The notes: generated from the letters alone by a model not told the origin. Counted from the stretch's first letter, positions 7,920-14,254 are shown. The stretch is 14,495 bases of DNA from an uncultured Oribacterium sp. (GCA_902485915.1 CABTMH010000063.1:1-14495); one strand, 5' to 3'. Program-made: numbers and translations.

Positions 7920-8969
7920 TTACTCTAAAACGACCTTATCGTCGGACGCGATGATCTCACCGAGGTGGTATGCCTCGACACCATTTGCACGAAGAACCTC
8001 GAGGGCTGCCGCCTCATCTTCCTTCGCTACGACAACGCTCATGCCGACACCCATGTTGTAGGTGTTGAACATATCATGTGTGGATACATCGCCGGTCTTC
8101 TGGATCAGCTTGAAGATCGGAAGGACGCGCACGTCATCCATCCGGATCTTCGCGCCGAGGCCATCCGGGATGGATCTCGGGATATTCTCATAGAAACCAC
8201 CGCCGGTGATATGGCTGATGGCCTTTACTGTTACCTTCTCGAGCAGCTTGAGAACCGGCTTTACATAGATGACCGTCGGTGTCAGCAGGGTCTCACCGAG
8301 GGACTGACCACCGAGCTCCTCGAGCGGCTTACGAAGCTCCTCCTGGGAGATATGGTCGATGTCGAAAACCTTACGTACGAGTGAGAAACCGTTGGAGTGT
8401 ACACCGGAGCTCGGGAGTGCGATCACGACATCGCCTGCCTTCATGGAGTTGTTATCGATGACCTGATCCTTATCTACGATGCCGACAGAGAAACCGGCGA
8501 GATCGAACTCATCCTCCGGATAGAAGCCTGGCATCTCCGCCGTCTCACCACCGATCAGCGCACTGTCACTCTGTACGCAGCCTTCGGCTACGCCCTTTAC
8601 GATATCGGCGATCTTCTCCGGCACGTTCTTGCCGCAGGCGATGTAATCGAGGAAGAACAGTGGCTTCGCACCACAGCAGATGACATCGTTTACACACATC
8701 GCCACGCAGTCGATACCGACGGTATCATACTTCTCCATCAGGAAGGAGATCTTCAGCTTCGTACCGACACCATCGGTACCGGACACGAGAATCGGGTGCT
8801 TGTAGCCCTCCGGAAGCTCGAACAGACCACCGAAGCCGCCGAGACCGGATGCTACACCCTCGGTCATGGTTCTCGCGACGTACTGCTTCATCAGCTCTAC
8901 GGACTTGTAGCCGGCCGTGATATCAACACCGGCCTCCTTGTATGCCTCACTGTAGCTCTTTGTATTCAT
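7920..8969 (-). CDS. purM: Phosphoribosylformylglycinamidine cyclo-ligase (AIR synthetase)
   Basis: PurM closes the imidazole ring of FGAM with ATP to give AIR, the fifth step. The protein, 349 residues from the chosen start, has all the family motifs: YKSVELMK near the N-terminus, SGTDGVGTKL (63-72), MCVNDVICCGAKPLFFLDY (91-109), GGETAEMPG (140-148) and SSGVHSNGFSLVR (187-199). I chose the ATG at 8969 because it has a good ribosome site (AAAGGAG, about 6 nt of spacing) and gives a normal N-terminus, MNTKSYSEAYKEAGVD. The frame stays open to an upstream ATG at 9056, but those 29 codons run through an inverted fragment of the cyclohydrolase gene and have no good ribosome site. The spacer to purF is unusually long for this operon (153 nt). 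Confidence 0.96.
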   Translation of the reverse strand: MNTKSYSEAYKEAGVDITAGYKSVELMKQYVARTMTEGVASGLGGFGGLFELPEGYKHPILVSGTDGVGTKLKISFLMEKYDTVGIDCVAMCVNDVICCGAKPLFFLDYIACGKNVPEKIADIVKGVAEGCVQSDSALIGGETAEMPGFYPEDEFDLAGFSVGIVDKDQVIDNNSMKAGDVVIALPSSGVHSNGFSLVRKVFDIDHISQEELRKPLEELGGQSLGETLLTPTVIYVKPVLKLLEKVTVKAISHITGGGFYENIPRSIPDGLGAKIRMDDVRVLPIFKLIQKTGDVSTHDMFNTYNMGVGMSVVVAKEDEAAALEVLRANGVEAYHLGEIIASDDKVVLE

Positions 8970-9008
8970 ATCTAACTCCTTTATCGTTTGATCGTCATGA
9001 TACTTCAT

Positions 9009-9085
9009 ATGGATATCATATATGGATAAGTTCACGGATGGACGGTTCATCGCCATCGCTTACTTCATCCTATTTCGTATGGATA
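9009..9085. repeat. Three ATGGATA direct repeats in the purF-purM spacer
   Basis: ATGGATA occurs on the plus strand at 9009-9015, 9022-9028 and 9079-9085, and TACTTCAT occurs at 9001-9008 and 9061-9068. The repeats flank the inverted cyclohydrolase fragment. They may be traces of the rearrangement that inserted it, or simply AT-rich spacer sequence. Confidence 0.4.
9028..9069. repeat. Copy B of a 42-bp inverted repeat (purO fragment in the purF-purM spacer)
   Basis: Read on the plus strand this stretch would translate as KFTDGRFIAIAYFI, against KSADGQSIAIAYFI in the IMP cyclohydrolase encoded on the minus strand 1.2 kb away. The 20-base core ATCGCCATCGCTTACTTCAT is identical. The four differences are all transitions and all change the amino acid, as expected for a decaying non-coding copy. 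It has no ribosome site on the plus strand and does not extend to a complete gene. Confidence 0.85.
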
Positions 9086-9122
9086 CGTTTATTTCATGCG
9101 TACCTGCCATGCGTCTCGCGGC

Positions 9123-10613
9123 TTATGCGTTGGCCTCGTTGTTCGGATCCCACTGTCTGTTCGGATCATCGGTATGTGCATCTCTCCAGGCCTTCGGAAT
9201 CTTCTCCTCGAAACGGTTCTTCTCGCTGACGGATGGCAGCTCGGTCGGATAGTGACCGTTGAAGCATGCGGCACAGTAGCCGACATTCGGATCATTCTTC
9301 GCGATGCGCAGCACATTATCTACGCTGAGGTAGCCGAGTGAATCGACGCCGATGATCTTTGCGATTTCATCGACCGTATGATGACAGGCGATGAGATTCT
9401 CCTGACTGTCGATATCAGTTCCATAGTAGCATGGATACAGGAAAGGCGGTGCGGATATACGCATGTGGATTTCCTTCGCACCGGCATCCCGCACGAGCTT
9501 GACGAGACGTGCGCTGGTGGTTCCACGTACGATGGAGTCATCGATCAGAACGACGCGCTTCCCCTCGATTTCAGAACGAATCGTGTTCAGCTTGATCTTT
9601 ACGAGGTTCTCCCGCTCGGTCTGTCCCGGTGCGATGAAGGTTCTTCCGATGTACTTGTTCTTGATGAGGCCGATACCATATGGGATACCGGACTTCCGGC
9701 TGTAGCCGACCGCTGCATCGAGACCGGAGTCCGGAACGCCGATGACGACGTCTGCATCGACCGGATGTTCCTCTGCGAGGAACTCACCGGCACGCATTCT
9801 GGCATCGTGGACAGAGGCACCATCGATGACGGAATCCGGACGTGCGAAATAGATATACTCGAAAACGCAGGTGGACGGCTTCACCGTCTTGCAGTGATCC
9901 TTGATGGAGCGGAGACCATTCTGGTCCATGACCATGATTTCACCCGGTTCGAGGTCACGCACCAGCTTCGCGCCGACCGCGTCGAGCGCGCAGGACTCAC
10001 TGGCAAACACGATCGAGCCGTCCTCGGTTTCACCGTAGCAGAGCGGACGGAAGCCATGCGGATCACGTACGGCGATCAGCTTCGACGGTGACATCACGAT
10101 CAGTGAGAAGGCACCGTGCAGCTTCCCTATAGAATTCGTTACCGCTTCTTCGATCGACTTCGTCTTCAGGCGCTCACGCGTGATGACATAAGAGATCGCC
10201 TCCGTATCCGTAGTGGACTGGAAGATACAGCCATCCAGCTCGAGGTTACGGCGAAGCTCTGTGGAGTTTACCAGATTTCCGTTATGGCAGAGTGCCATAC
10301 GGCCCTTCACATGATTTACGACGATCGGCTGTGCGTTGATACGATTTGTGATGCCGGAGGTGGAGTAACGCACGTGACCGCAGGCCATCTGTCCGTCGCC
10401 CAGACGGTCGAGCTGATCCTTCGTCATCGCCTCGCTGACGAGACCGAGCTCACGATAGAAACGGAAGACACCCTCATCGTTTACGACGATACCGGCAGAT
10501 TCCTGGCCGCGGTGCTGTAAAGCAAACAGGCCATAGTAGGTCAGTCGCGCAAGTGGCTTCGTGGTCTTCGAGTACATGCCAAATACGCCACACTCGTCAT
10601 TAATTTTTCCCAT
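9123..10613 (-). CDS. purF: Amidophosphoribosyltransferase (glutamine PRPP amidotransferase)
   Basis: PurF makes 5-phosphoribosylamine from PRPP and glutamine, the committed step. The 496-residue protein is of the Bacillus type, with a short propeptide before the catalytic cysteine (C8 in INDECGVFGMY). It has the glutaminase domain first, with LQHRGQESAGI (32-42), then the phosphoribosyltransferase domain with the PRPP motif VVLIDDSIVRGTT (354-366). Cysteines C249, C395, C447 and C450 match the four ligands of the [4Fe-4S] cluster of that type, so the enzyme is probably oxygen-sensitive. I chose the ATG at 10613, because it has AAAGGGG 5 nt upstream and gives the normal propeptide. A start at 10655 would add 14 residues with no support. 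A long spacer of 132 nt separates it from purE. Confidence 0.96.
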   Translation of the reverse strand: MGKINDECGVFGMYSKTTKPLARLTYYGLFALQHRGQESAGIVVNDEGVFRFYRELGLVSEAMTKDQLDRLGDGQMACGHVRYSTSGITNRINAQPIVVNHVKGRMALCHNGNLVNSTELRRNLELDGCIFQSTTDTEAISYVITRERLKTKSIEEAVTNSIGKLHGAFSLIVMSPSKLIAVRDPHGFRPLCYGETEDGSIVFASESCALDAVGAKLVRDLEPGEIMVMDQNGLRSIKDHCKTVKPSTCVFEYIYFARPDSVIDGASVHDARMRAGEFLAEEHPVDADVVIGVPDSGLDAAVGYSRKSGIPYGIGLIKNKYIGRTFIAPGQTERENLVKIKLNTIRSEIEGKRVVLIDDSIVRGTTSARLVKLVRDAGAKEIHMRISAPPFLYPCYYGTDIDSQENLIACHHTVDEIAKIIGVDSLGYLSVDNVLRIAKNDPNVGYCAACFNGHYPTELPSVSEKNRFEEKIPKAWRDAHTDDPNRQWDPNNEANA

Positions 10614-10745
10614 AGATTCCCCTTTAGATGTATAGAAATAGAATTGCGCCTGCAATGGTCATGAAATAAAGTGCGTTTATATGCATGCCTCTGATGCTGC
10701 CGGCGCGTCATCGTTACTATGTGTGATTTCGTTCCTGTCGATCGC

Positions 10746-11240
10746 TCAGCTGTTAAACTGTGCCTCGATGGCGGCGTTCTTCTCCAGGATCGTCTGATGA
10801 TTCTTATCACGCTCATCCTGAAGCTTCTGTGCGAGTGCGGCATCTTCGATCGCCAGCATCTCGATGGCGAGCAGTGCTGCGTTCTTTGCAGTGTTGACGC
10901 CGACTGTAGCAACCGGAATTCCAGGTGGCATCATGACCGTGGAAAGAAGTGCGTCCATGCCTTCCAGTACCTTCGATGAGCATGGAATACCGATCACCGG
11001 AAGCGTGGTATTCGCTGCGATGGCACCTGCGAGGTGAGCAGCCATACCGGCAGCGGCGATGATGACACCGAAGCCGTTTTCACGAGCGGATTTCGAGAAC
11101 TGTGCAGCCTCCTCCGGTGTTCTGTGGGCACTGTATACATGAACCTCGACCGGCACCCCATACTCCTTCAGTACATGGATGCCCTTTTCAACTACTGGAA
11201 GATCTGAATCACTTCCCATGATGATCGCAACTTTTTTCAT
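10746..11240 (-). CDS. purE: 5-(carboxyamino)imidazole ribonucleotide mutase or AIR carboxylase
   Basis: PurE provides the carboxylated imidazole CAIR. The 164-residue protein has MGSDSDL (8-14), SAHRTPEEA (37-45) and the long conserved stretch NTTLPVIGIP followed by GMDALLSTVMMPPGIPVATV. The phosphate-loop region reads AAGMAAHLAG (62-71), where the E. coli and B. subtilis enzymes have AGGAAHLPG. Whether it acts on N5-CAIR (needing PurK) or directly on AIR plus CO2 cannot be decided from this alone, and no purK is present in the window. The ATG at 11240 has AGGAG 5 nt upstream; the frame is open 15 codons further but without a ribosome site. It is the first gene of the purine operon. Confidence 0.95.
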   Translation of the reverse strand: MKKVAIIMGSDSDLPVVEKGIHVLKEYGVPVEVHVYSAHRTPEEAAQFSKSARENGFGVIIAAAGMAAHLAGAIAANTTLPVIGIPCSSKVLEGMDALLSTVMMPPGIPVATVGVNTAKNAALLAIEMLAIEDAALAQKLQDERDKNHQTILEKNAAIEAQFNS

Positions 11241-11256
11241 GCAAACTCCTTTCCTG

Positions 11257-11339
11257 ATCCGTGGAAGCAGCGCTTCCGATATCACTCTGAATACGTCCGC
11301 CCGGAGGGCATCACAGAGAACTCATGCCAGAAGCGTGAG
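11257..11339 (-). promoter_or_regulatory. Structured leader in front of purE
   Basis: On the minus strand three hairpins follow one another before the purE ribosome site. The first is a CTCA(C)GC / GC(A)TGAG stem-loop (11339-11321). The second is CTCTG/CAGAG enclosing GCCC/GGGC (11318-11285). The third is GGAAGC-GCT-GCTTCC (11277-11263). None has a T-run. I cannot match the arrangement to the guanine or PRPP riboswitches, and I do not see a convincing promoter in this 116-nt gap, so the operon promoter is unresolved. Confidence 0.35.
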
Positions 11340-11352
11340 CCTGTAATCAACA

Positions 11353-11384
11353 ACAAAAAGAGGGAACAGCGCAGGCTGTTCCCC
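11353..11384 (-). terminator. Intrinsic terminator after the small gene behind htpG
   Basis: On the minus strand GGGAACAGC-CTGC-GCTGTTCCC forms a 9-bp perfect stem followed by TCTTTTTG. It begins 7 nt after the stop codon of the 46-codon frame at 11391-11531 and separates the htpG region from the purine operon. Confidence 0.9.
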
Positions 11385-11390
11385 CTTCTA

Positions 11391-11531
11391 TTATTTTACG
11401 GTATTCGAATAAACATCGTTATACATTTCACAGCTTACACTAAGCCCGATGAATCCGGCCTGTCCTGAGAATCCGAGTGCACACATCGCTAAAAGGTGAT
11501 TCGTATGTCTGTTTCCAGCCATGTGCTTCAT
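11391..11531 (-). CDS. Small 46-residue protein of unknown function with its own promoter and terminator
   Basis: I do not recognise this protein. The frame starts MKHMAGNRHTNH and ends in a polar tail, EMYNDVYSNTVK. Between them lies a mostly hydrophobic, glycine-containing stretch (about 13-34: LLAMCALGFSG then FIGLSVSC) that could span or touch the membrane, with cysteines at 17 and 34. AAAGGA lies 7 nt before the ATG. The transcription unit is complete: a near-consensus promoter 46 to 74 nt upstream and an intrinsic terminator 7 nt after the stop. That compact arrangement is the main evidence that it is real. Its codons (TTA, GAA, AAA, AGA) are less biased than those of the neighbouring housekeeping genes. 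A second in-frame ATG three codons later is a possible alternative start. The alternative is that the transcript is a small RNA and the frame is accidental. Confidence 0.6.
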   Translation of the reverse strand: MKHMAGNRHTNHLLAMCALGFSGQAGFIGLSVSCEMYNDVYSNTVK

Positions 11532-11576
11532 CCCCAAATCCTTTCGCCCGAGAAACTTGTGAACAACGACAACAAA

Positions 11577-11605
11577 ATTATATTAGATGCCGTCTGCTCC
11601 GTCAA
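11577..11605 (-). promoter_or_regulatory. Near-consensus sigma-A promoter behind htpG
   Basis: TTGACG (11605-11600) and TATAAT (11582-11577) are separated by exactly 17 nt on the minus strand, starting 4 nt after the htpG stop codon. The predicted start near 11570 gives a leader of about 40 nt before the small reading frame. This is the best promoter match in the window. Confidence 0.85.
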
Positions 11606-11609
11606 GCTG

Positions 11610-13694
11610 TCACTTTGCCATTTTAAGAAGGATTTCGTTCGAACGGCTTATGAACTTTGCCATCTCATCTGCGCTCAGCGGGGACTGCTGCAGCTTCGCA
11701 AGATCGTACAGCTGCTCGGAAATCATGTCGACGGTCTCCTTCGCGGCTTCGTCTGTACGATGCTCGATCAGATACTGTACCAGCGGATGCTCGGTATTCA
11801 GAATCAGTGTCTCGTCGACCGGCATATCGCTCATCGGCATACCACTCATCGCATACATCTTCATCATGTCATTCATACGACGGCTCTCCTCGGAGATGGA
11901 AAGCATCGCGGCGATGGAGGACTGTGTCAGCTTCTGAAGCTTTACGGTCAGCTTATCCTTCTTCGATGCTGCACGGATTTCTGTTTCCAGATCCTTCTGC
12001 TGCTCGTCGAGGGTCTTCTGCTCATCCTCACTTACCTCTGCCCGGAACTCCTCACTGAGATCAGCATCGATTCTGCGGAAGTGAACGCCCTGGTTCTTCG
12101 CCTCGAGCTCAGAGATGAATGGCTGGTCGATGCGCTCCGGCAGGATGACGGCATCCTTACCTGCATTCTTAAACATCGCGATGTACTGACTCTGCTGAAC
12201 AGGGTCGGTGACATAGTAGATAACCTTGTTCTTTTCGCTCTTATCCTCCGCTTCCGCTGTTTTCGTGCTGTCTTCCGTGGAAGCAGCCGTCTCGTCCGCT
12301 GCGCTGTTCTCAGCATTGGCCTTCTCTGTGGCTTCGTCGACATCACTCTTCTCGACCTCGAGACACTCCGGCAGGGCGAGGAACTTACCGTTGATGTCCT
12401 TGAAGAGGATGTAATCGGTCATCTTCTTACAGAACTTATCGTCGCGGAGGCAGCCGTACTTGATGAACGGTGCGATATCGTCCCAGTACTTCTCATAGTT
12501 CTCACGATCGGTCTTGCAGAGGCCGGACAGCTTATCGGCGACCTTCTTCGTGATGTAATCCTGAATCTTCTTTACGAAGCCATCGTTCTGGAGCTGGGAT
12601 CTCGATACGTTCAGCGGCAGATCCGGACAGTCGATGACGCCCTTCAGGAGCATCAGATACTCCGGGATGACTTCCTTTATGTTATCTGCGACGAAGACCT
12701 GGTTGTTATAGAGCTTGATGGTGCCCTCGGCAGACTCATACTCCATGTTGATCTTCGGGAAGTAGAGGATGCCCTTCAGGTTGTACGGGTAGTCCATGTT
12801 CAGATGGATCCAGAACAGCGGCTCCTTATAGTCACGGAATACCTTGTGATAGAAGTCGATATACTCTTCCTTCGTGCACTCAGATGGTGTCTTCCCCCAG
12901 AGCGGATGCGTATCGTTCAGGAGCTGCGGACGCTTCTCGATTTTCAGCTTCGCCGGTGTCTTCGTCTCCTTGCCATCAGCATCCTTCTCGACCTTCTCAG
13001 GGATCTCCTCTACGACGACATCGTCGTCCTTCTTCTGATCCGCCTGGATCGTCTCGGTGTCCTTCGGCAGTTTCGTGATATAGACCTCGACCGGCATGAA
13101 GGAGCAGTACTTCTCGATGATCTCGCGCATCTCCCATTCGTTATCGTACTTGAGACAATCATCGTTCAGGTGGAGGGTGATGGTGGTACCGATGGTCTTC
13201 TTATCGCCATCCGTCATCTCATACTCCGTGCCGCCGTTACAGGTCCAGTGAATCGGTGTCGCATCCTGCTTATAGGACAGGGTGTCGATGTCGACCTGAT
13301 CTGCGACCATGAAGACACTATAGAAGCCGAGGCCGAAGTGTCCGATGATCTGATCATCGTTGGCCTTATCCTTATACTTATTGATGAAGTCCGTCGCACC
13401 GGAGAAGGCGATCTGATTGATATACTTCTCGACCTCCTCTGCGGTCATACCGATACCGTTATCCTGGAAGGTGACGGTTTTATGCTCGGAATCGACGATC
13501 ACATCGACTCTGCCCTTATAATCTGCAGGCTTCGTCCACTCGCCGATGAGGCTCAACTTCTCCAGCTTCGTGATCGCATCACATGCGTTTGAAATCTCCT
13601 CACGTACGAAGATGTCCTGATCGGAATACATCCACTTCTTGATGATGGGGAATATGTTTTCAGAATTGATCGAAAGTGTACCCTTCTGTGCCAT
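11610..13694 (-). CDS. htpG: Molecular chaperone HtpG (bacterial Hsp90)
   Basis: HtpG is an ATP-dependent cytoplasmic chaperone acting as a dimer. The 694-residue protein has the GHKL ATPase domain first: REEISNACDA with catalytic E32 and N36, FQDNGIGM with D78, and IGHFGLGFYSVFMV (117-130). The middle domain carries NVSRSQLQND (362-371), and the C-terminal dimerisation domain follows. It is longer than E. coli HtpG (624 residues) because of two charged low-complexity stretches: about 214-254, rich in Lys, Asp and Glu between N-terminal and middle domains, and about 448-490, rich in Ala, Glu, Asp, Ser and Thr between middle and C-terminal domains. The start has GAGG 8 nt upstream. A CIRCE element overlaps its promoter, which points to heat-shock control by HrcA. 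Confidence 0.96.
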   Translation of the reverse strand: MAQKGTLSINSENIFPIIKKWMYSDQDIFVREEISNACDAITKLEKLSLIGEWTKPADYKGRVDVIVDSEHKTVTFQDNGIGMTAEEVEKYINQIAFSGATDFINKYKDKANDDQIIGHFGLGFYSVFMVADQVDIDTLSYKQDATPIHWTCNGGTEYEMTDGDKKTIGTTITLHLNDDCLKYDNEWEMREIIEKYCSFMPVEVYITKLPKDTETIQADQKKDDDVVVEEIPEKVEKDADGKETKTPAKLKIEKRPQLLNDTHPLWGKTPSECTKEEYIDFYHKVFRDYKEPLFWIHLNMDYPYNLKGILYFPKINMEYESAEGTIKLYNNQVFVADNIKEVIPEYLMLLKGVIDCPDLPLNVSRSQLQNDGFVKKIQDYITKKVADKLSGLCKTDRENYEKYWDDIAPFIKYGCLRDDKFCKKMTDYILFKDINGKFLALPECLEVEKSDVDEATEKANAENSAADETAASTEDSTKTAEAEDKSEKNKVIYYVTDPVQQSQYIAMFKNAGKDAVILPERIDQPFISELEAKNQGVHFRRIDADLSEEFRAEVSEDEQKTLDEQQKDLETEIRAASKKDKLTVKLQKLTQSSIAAMLSISEESRRMNDMMKMYAMSGMPMSDMPVDETLILNTEHPLVQYLIEHRTDEAAKETVDMISEQLYDLAKLQQSPLSADEMAKFISRSNEILLKMAK

Positions 13695-13811
13695 AACATT
13701 TACCTCTTATTATGTAGATTTCATCTCGTATCGTCATCCTTCGTAACGGATAGTCGCATGCTGTCACATGAAGGCGGATACAGATGATTCATTTTATTTA
13801 CAACGAAAAGA

Positions 13812-13840
13812 AGTATAGCACTGATGTTAGCACTCTACAA
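13812..13840 (-). promoter_or_regulatory. Promoter of htpG
   Basis: TTGTAG (13840-13835) and TATACT (13817-13812) are separated by 17 nt on the minus strand. The start would be near 13805, leaving a leader of about 110 nt before htpG. The -35 box lies in the spacer of the CIRCE element, so a bound repressor would block it. Confidence 0.7.
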
Positions 13841-13853
13841 GCTGTACTGCTAA
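13827..13853. promoter_or_regulatory. CIRCE operator (HrcA binding site)
   Basis: The plus strand reads TTAGCACTC, nine bases, then TACTGCTAA. The left arm matches the CIRCE consensus TTAGCACTC-N9-GAGTGCTAA exactly and the right arm matches at seven of nine bases, with exact spacing. It overlaps the htpG promoter. HrcA and the other CIRCE-controlled operons (groESL, dnaK) are not in the window. Confidence 0.88.
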
Positions 13854-13899
13854 CAATTCATAGATAATTCATAATTAGCGTTACTGTTTGCACGTGTAC

Positions 13900-13968
13900 T
13901 GATCAGGCAGGGGCGTGTCGGGAAGCCGGTAGCGGGCCGGAAGACCGATACGCCCCCTGCCTGCATCA
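13900..13968. repeat. GC-rich 69-bp imperfect palindrome of unknown role
   Basis: The arms TGATCAGGCAGGGGCG... and ...CGCCCCCTGCCTGCATCA pair over more than 20 bp with single-base bulges and one G-T pair. Inside them, GAAG and AAGA face each other around a CCGG/CCGG stem. Neither strand has a T-run after the hairpin, so it is not a standard terminator. It stands out as a GC-rich island in an AT-rich intergenic region between the tRNA terminator and the htpG promoter. The rest of 13695-14002 holds only the htpG leader, promoter and CIRCE element, and an ATTCATA direct repeat at 13856-13873. Confidence 0.8.
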
Positions 13969-14002
13969 AGTTGACGAATGAACTGTTATTAATTTCAGGA
14001 AT

Positions 14003-14028
14003 TAAAAAAGGCCCCATCACTGGGGCCT
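14003..14028 (-). terminator. Terminator of the rRNA-tRNA transcript
   Basis: On the minus strand AGGCCCC-AGTGAT-GGGGCCT is followed by TTTTTT just downstream of tRNA(CAT). It is a canonical intrinsic terminator. Confidence 0.93.
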
Positions 14029-14034
14029 AAAGCG

Positions 14035-14108
14035 TGGAACTGCGGGGACTCGAACCCGGGACCGATCGGTTATGAGCCGACTGCTCTAACCAGCTGAGCT
14101 ACAGTTCC
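14035..14108 (-). tRNA. tRNA with CAT anticodon (elongator Met, or Ile2)
   Basis: The minus strand folds as a full cloverleaf: acceptor GGAACTG/CAGTTCC, D-arm GCTC/GAGC, anticodon arm GTCGG-CTCATAA-CCGAT, five-base variable loop, and T-arm with TTCGAGT. The anticodon is CAT. Met and lysidine-modified Ile tRNAs share it and I cannot separate them by eye. The T-stem contains a C-C mismatch at positions 50-64. CCA is not encoded. It lies between two intrinsic terminators. Confidence 0.92.
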
Positions 14109-14147
14109 ATCTTATATGAATACCGAGGAGTCGATATTCATCAGTTT

Positions 14148-14177
14148 AAAAAAGCCTTAGCTCTGAAAAGCTAAGGC
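14148..14177 (-). terminator. Terminator between tRNA-Thr and tRNA(CAT)
   Basis: On the minus strand GCCTTAGCT, a six-base loop, AGCTAAGGC and TTTTTT follow 4 nt after tRNA-Thr. It is a canonical intrinsic terminator located inside the tRNA cluster. Confidence 0.92.
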
Positions 14178-14181
14178 TGAA

Positions 14182-14254
14182 AGCCGGGATTCGGACTCGA
14201 ACCGAAGACCTACTGATTACAAATCAGTTGCTCTACCAACTGAGCTATACCGGC
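14182..14254 (-). tRNA. tRNA-Thr (TGT)
   Basis: The cloverleaf has acceptor GCCGGTA/TCCCGGC, D-arm GCTC/GAGC, anticodon arm CTGAT-TTGTAAT-CAG with TGT, and T-arm TTCGG-TTCGAGT-CCGAA. The acceptor stem has one T-C mismatch at positions 6-67. CCA is not encoded. It follows tRNA-Asn by only 4 nt, so the two are cut from one precursor. Confidence 0.93.

Noticed and set aside
8970..9056. A longer purM start at 9056 adding 29 residues
   Set aside because: The extension runs through the inverted cyclohydrolase fragment and lacks a well-spaced ribosome site. The ATG at 8969 has AAAGGAG and gives the normal family N-terminus.
9022..9252. Plus-strand open frame starting MDKFTDGRFIAIAYFI
   Set aside because: Its resemblance to the IMP cyclohydrolase is limited to 14 residues. 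There is no ribosome site, and the rest is antisense to purF, so it is a fragment and not a gene.
11532..11560. AAGTTTCT and CGGGC in the leader of the small gene, recalling a purine riboswitch core
   Set aside because: The required three-way junction, the second conserved loop and the closing P1 stem are absent. The similarity is a short chance match.
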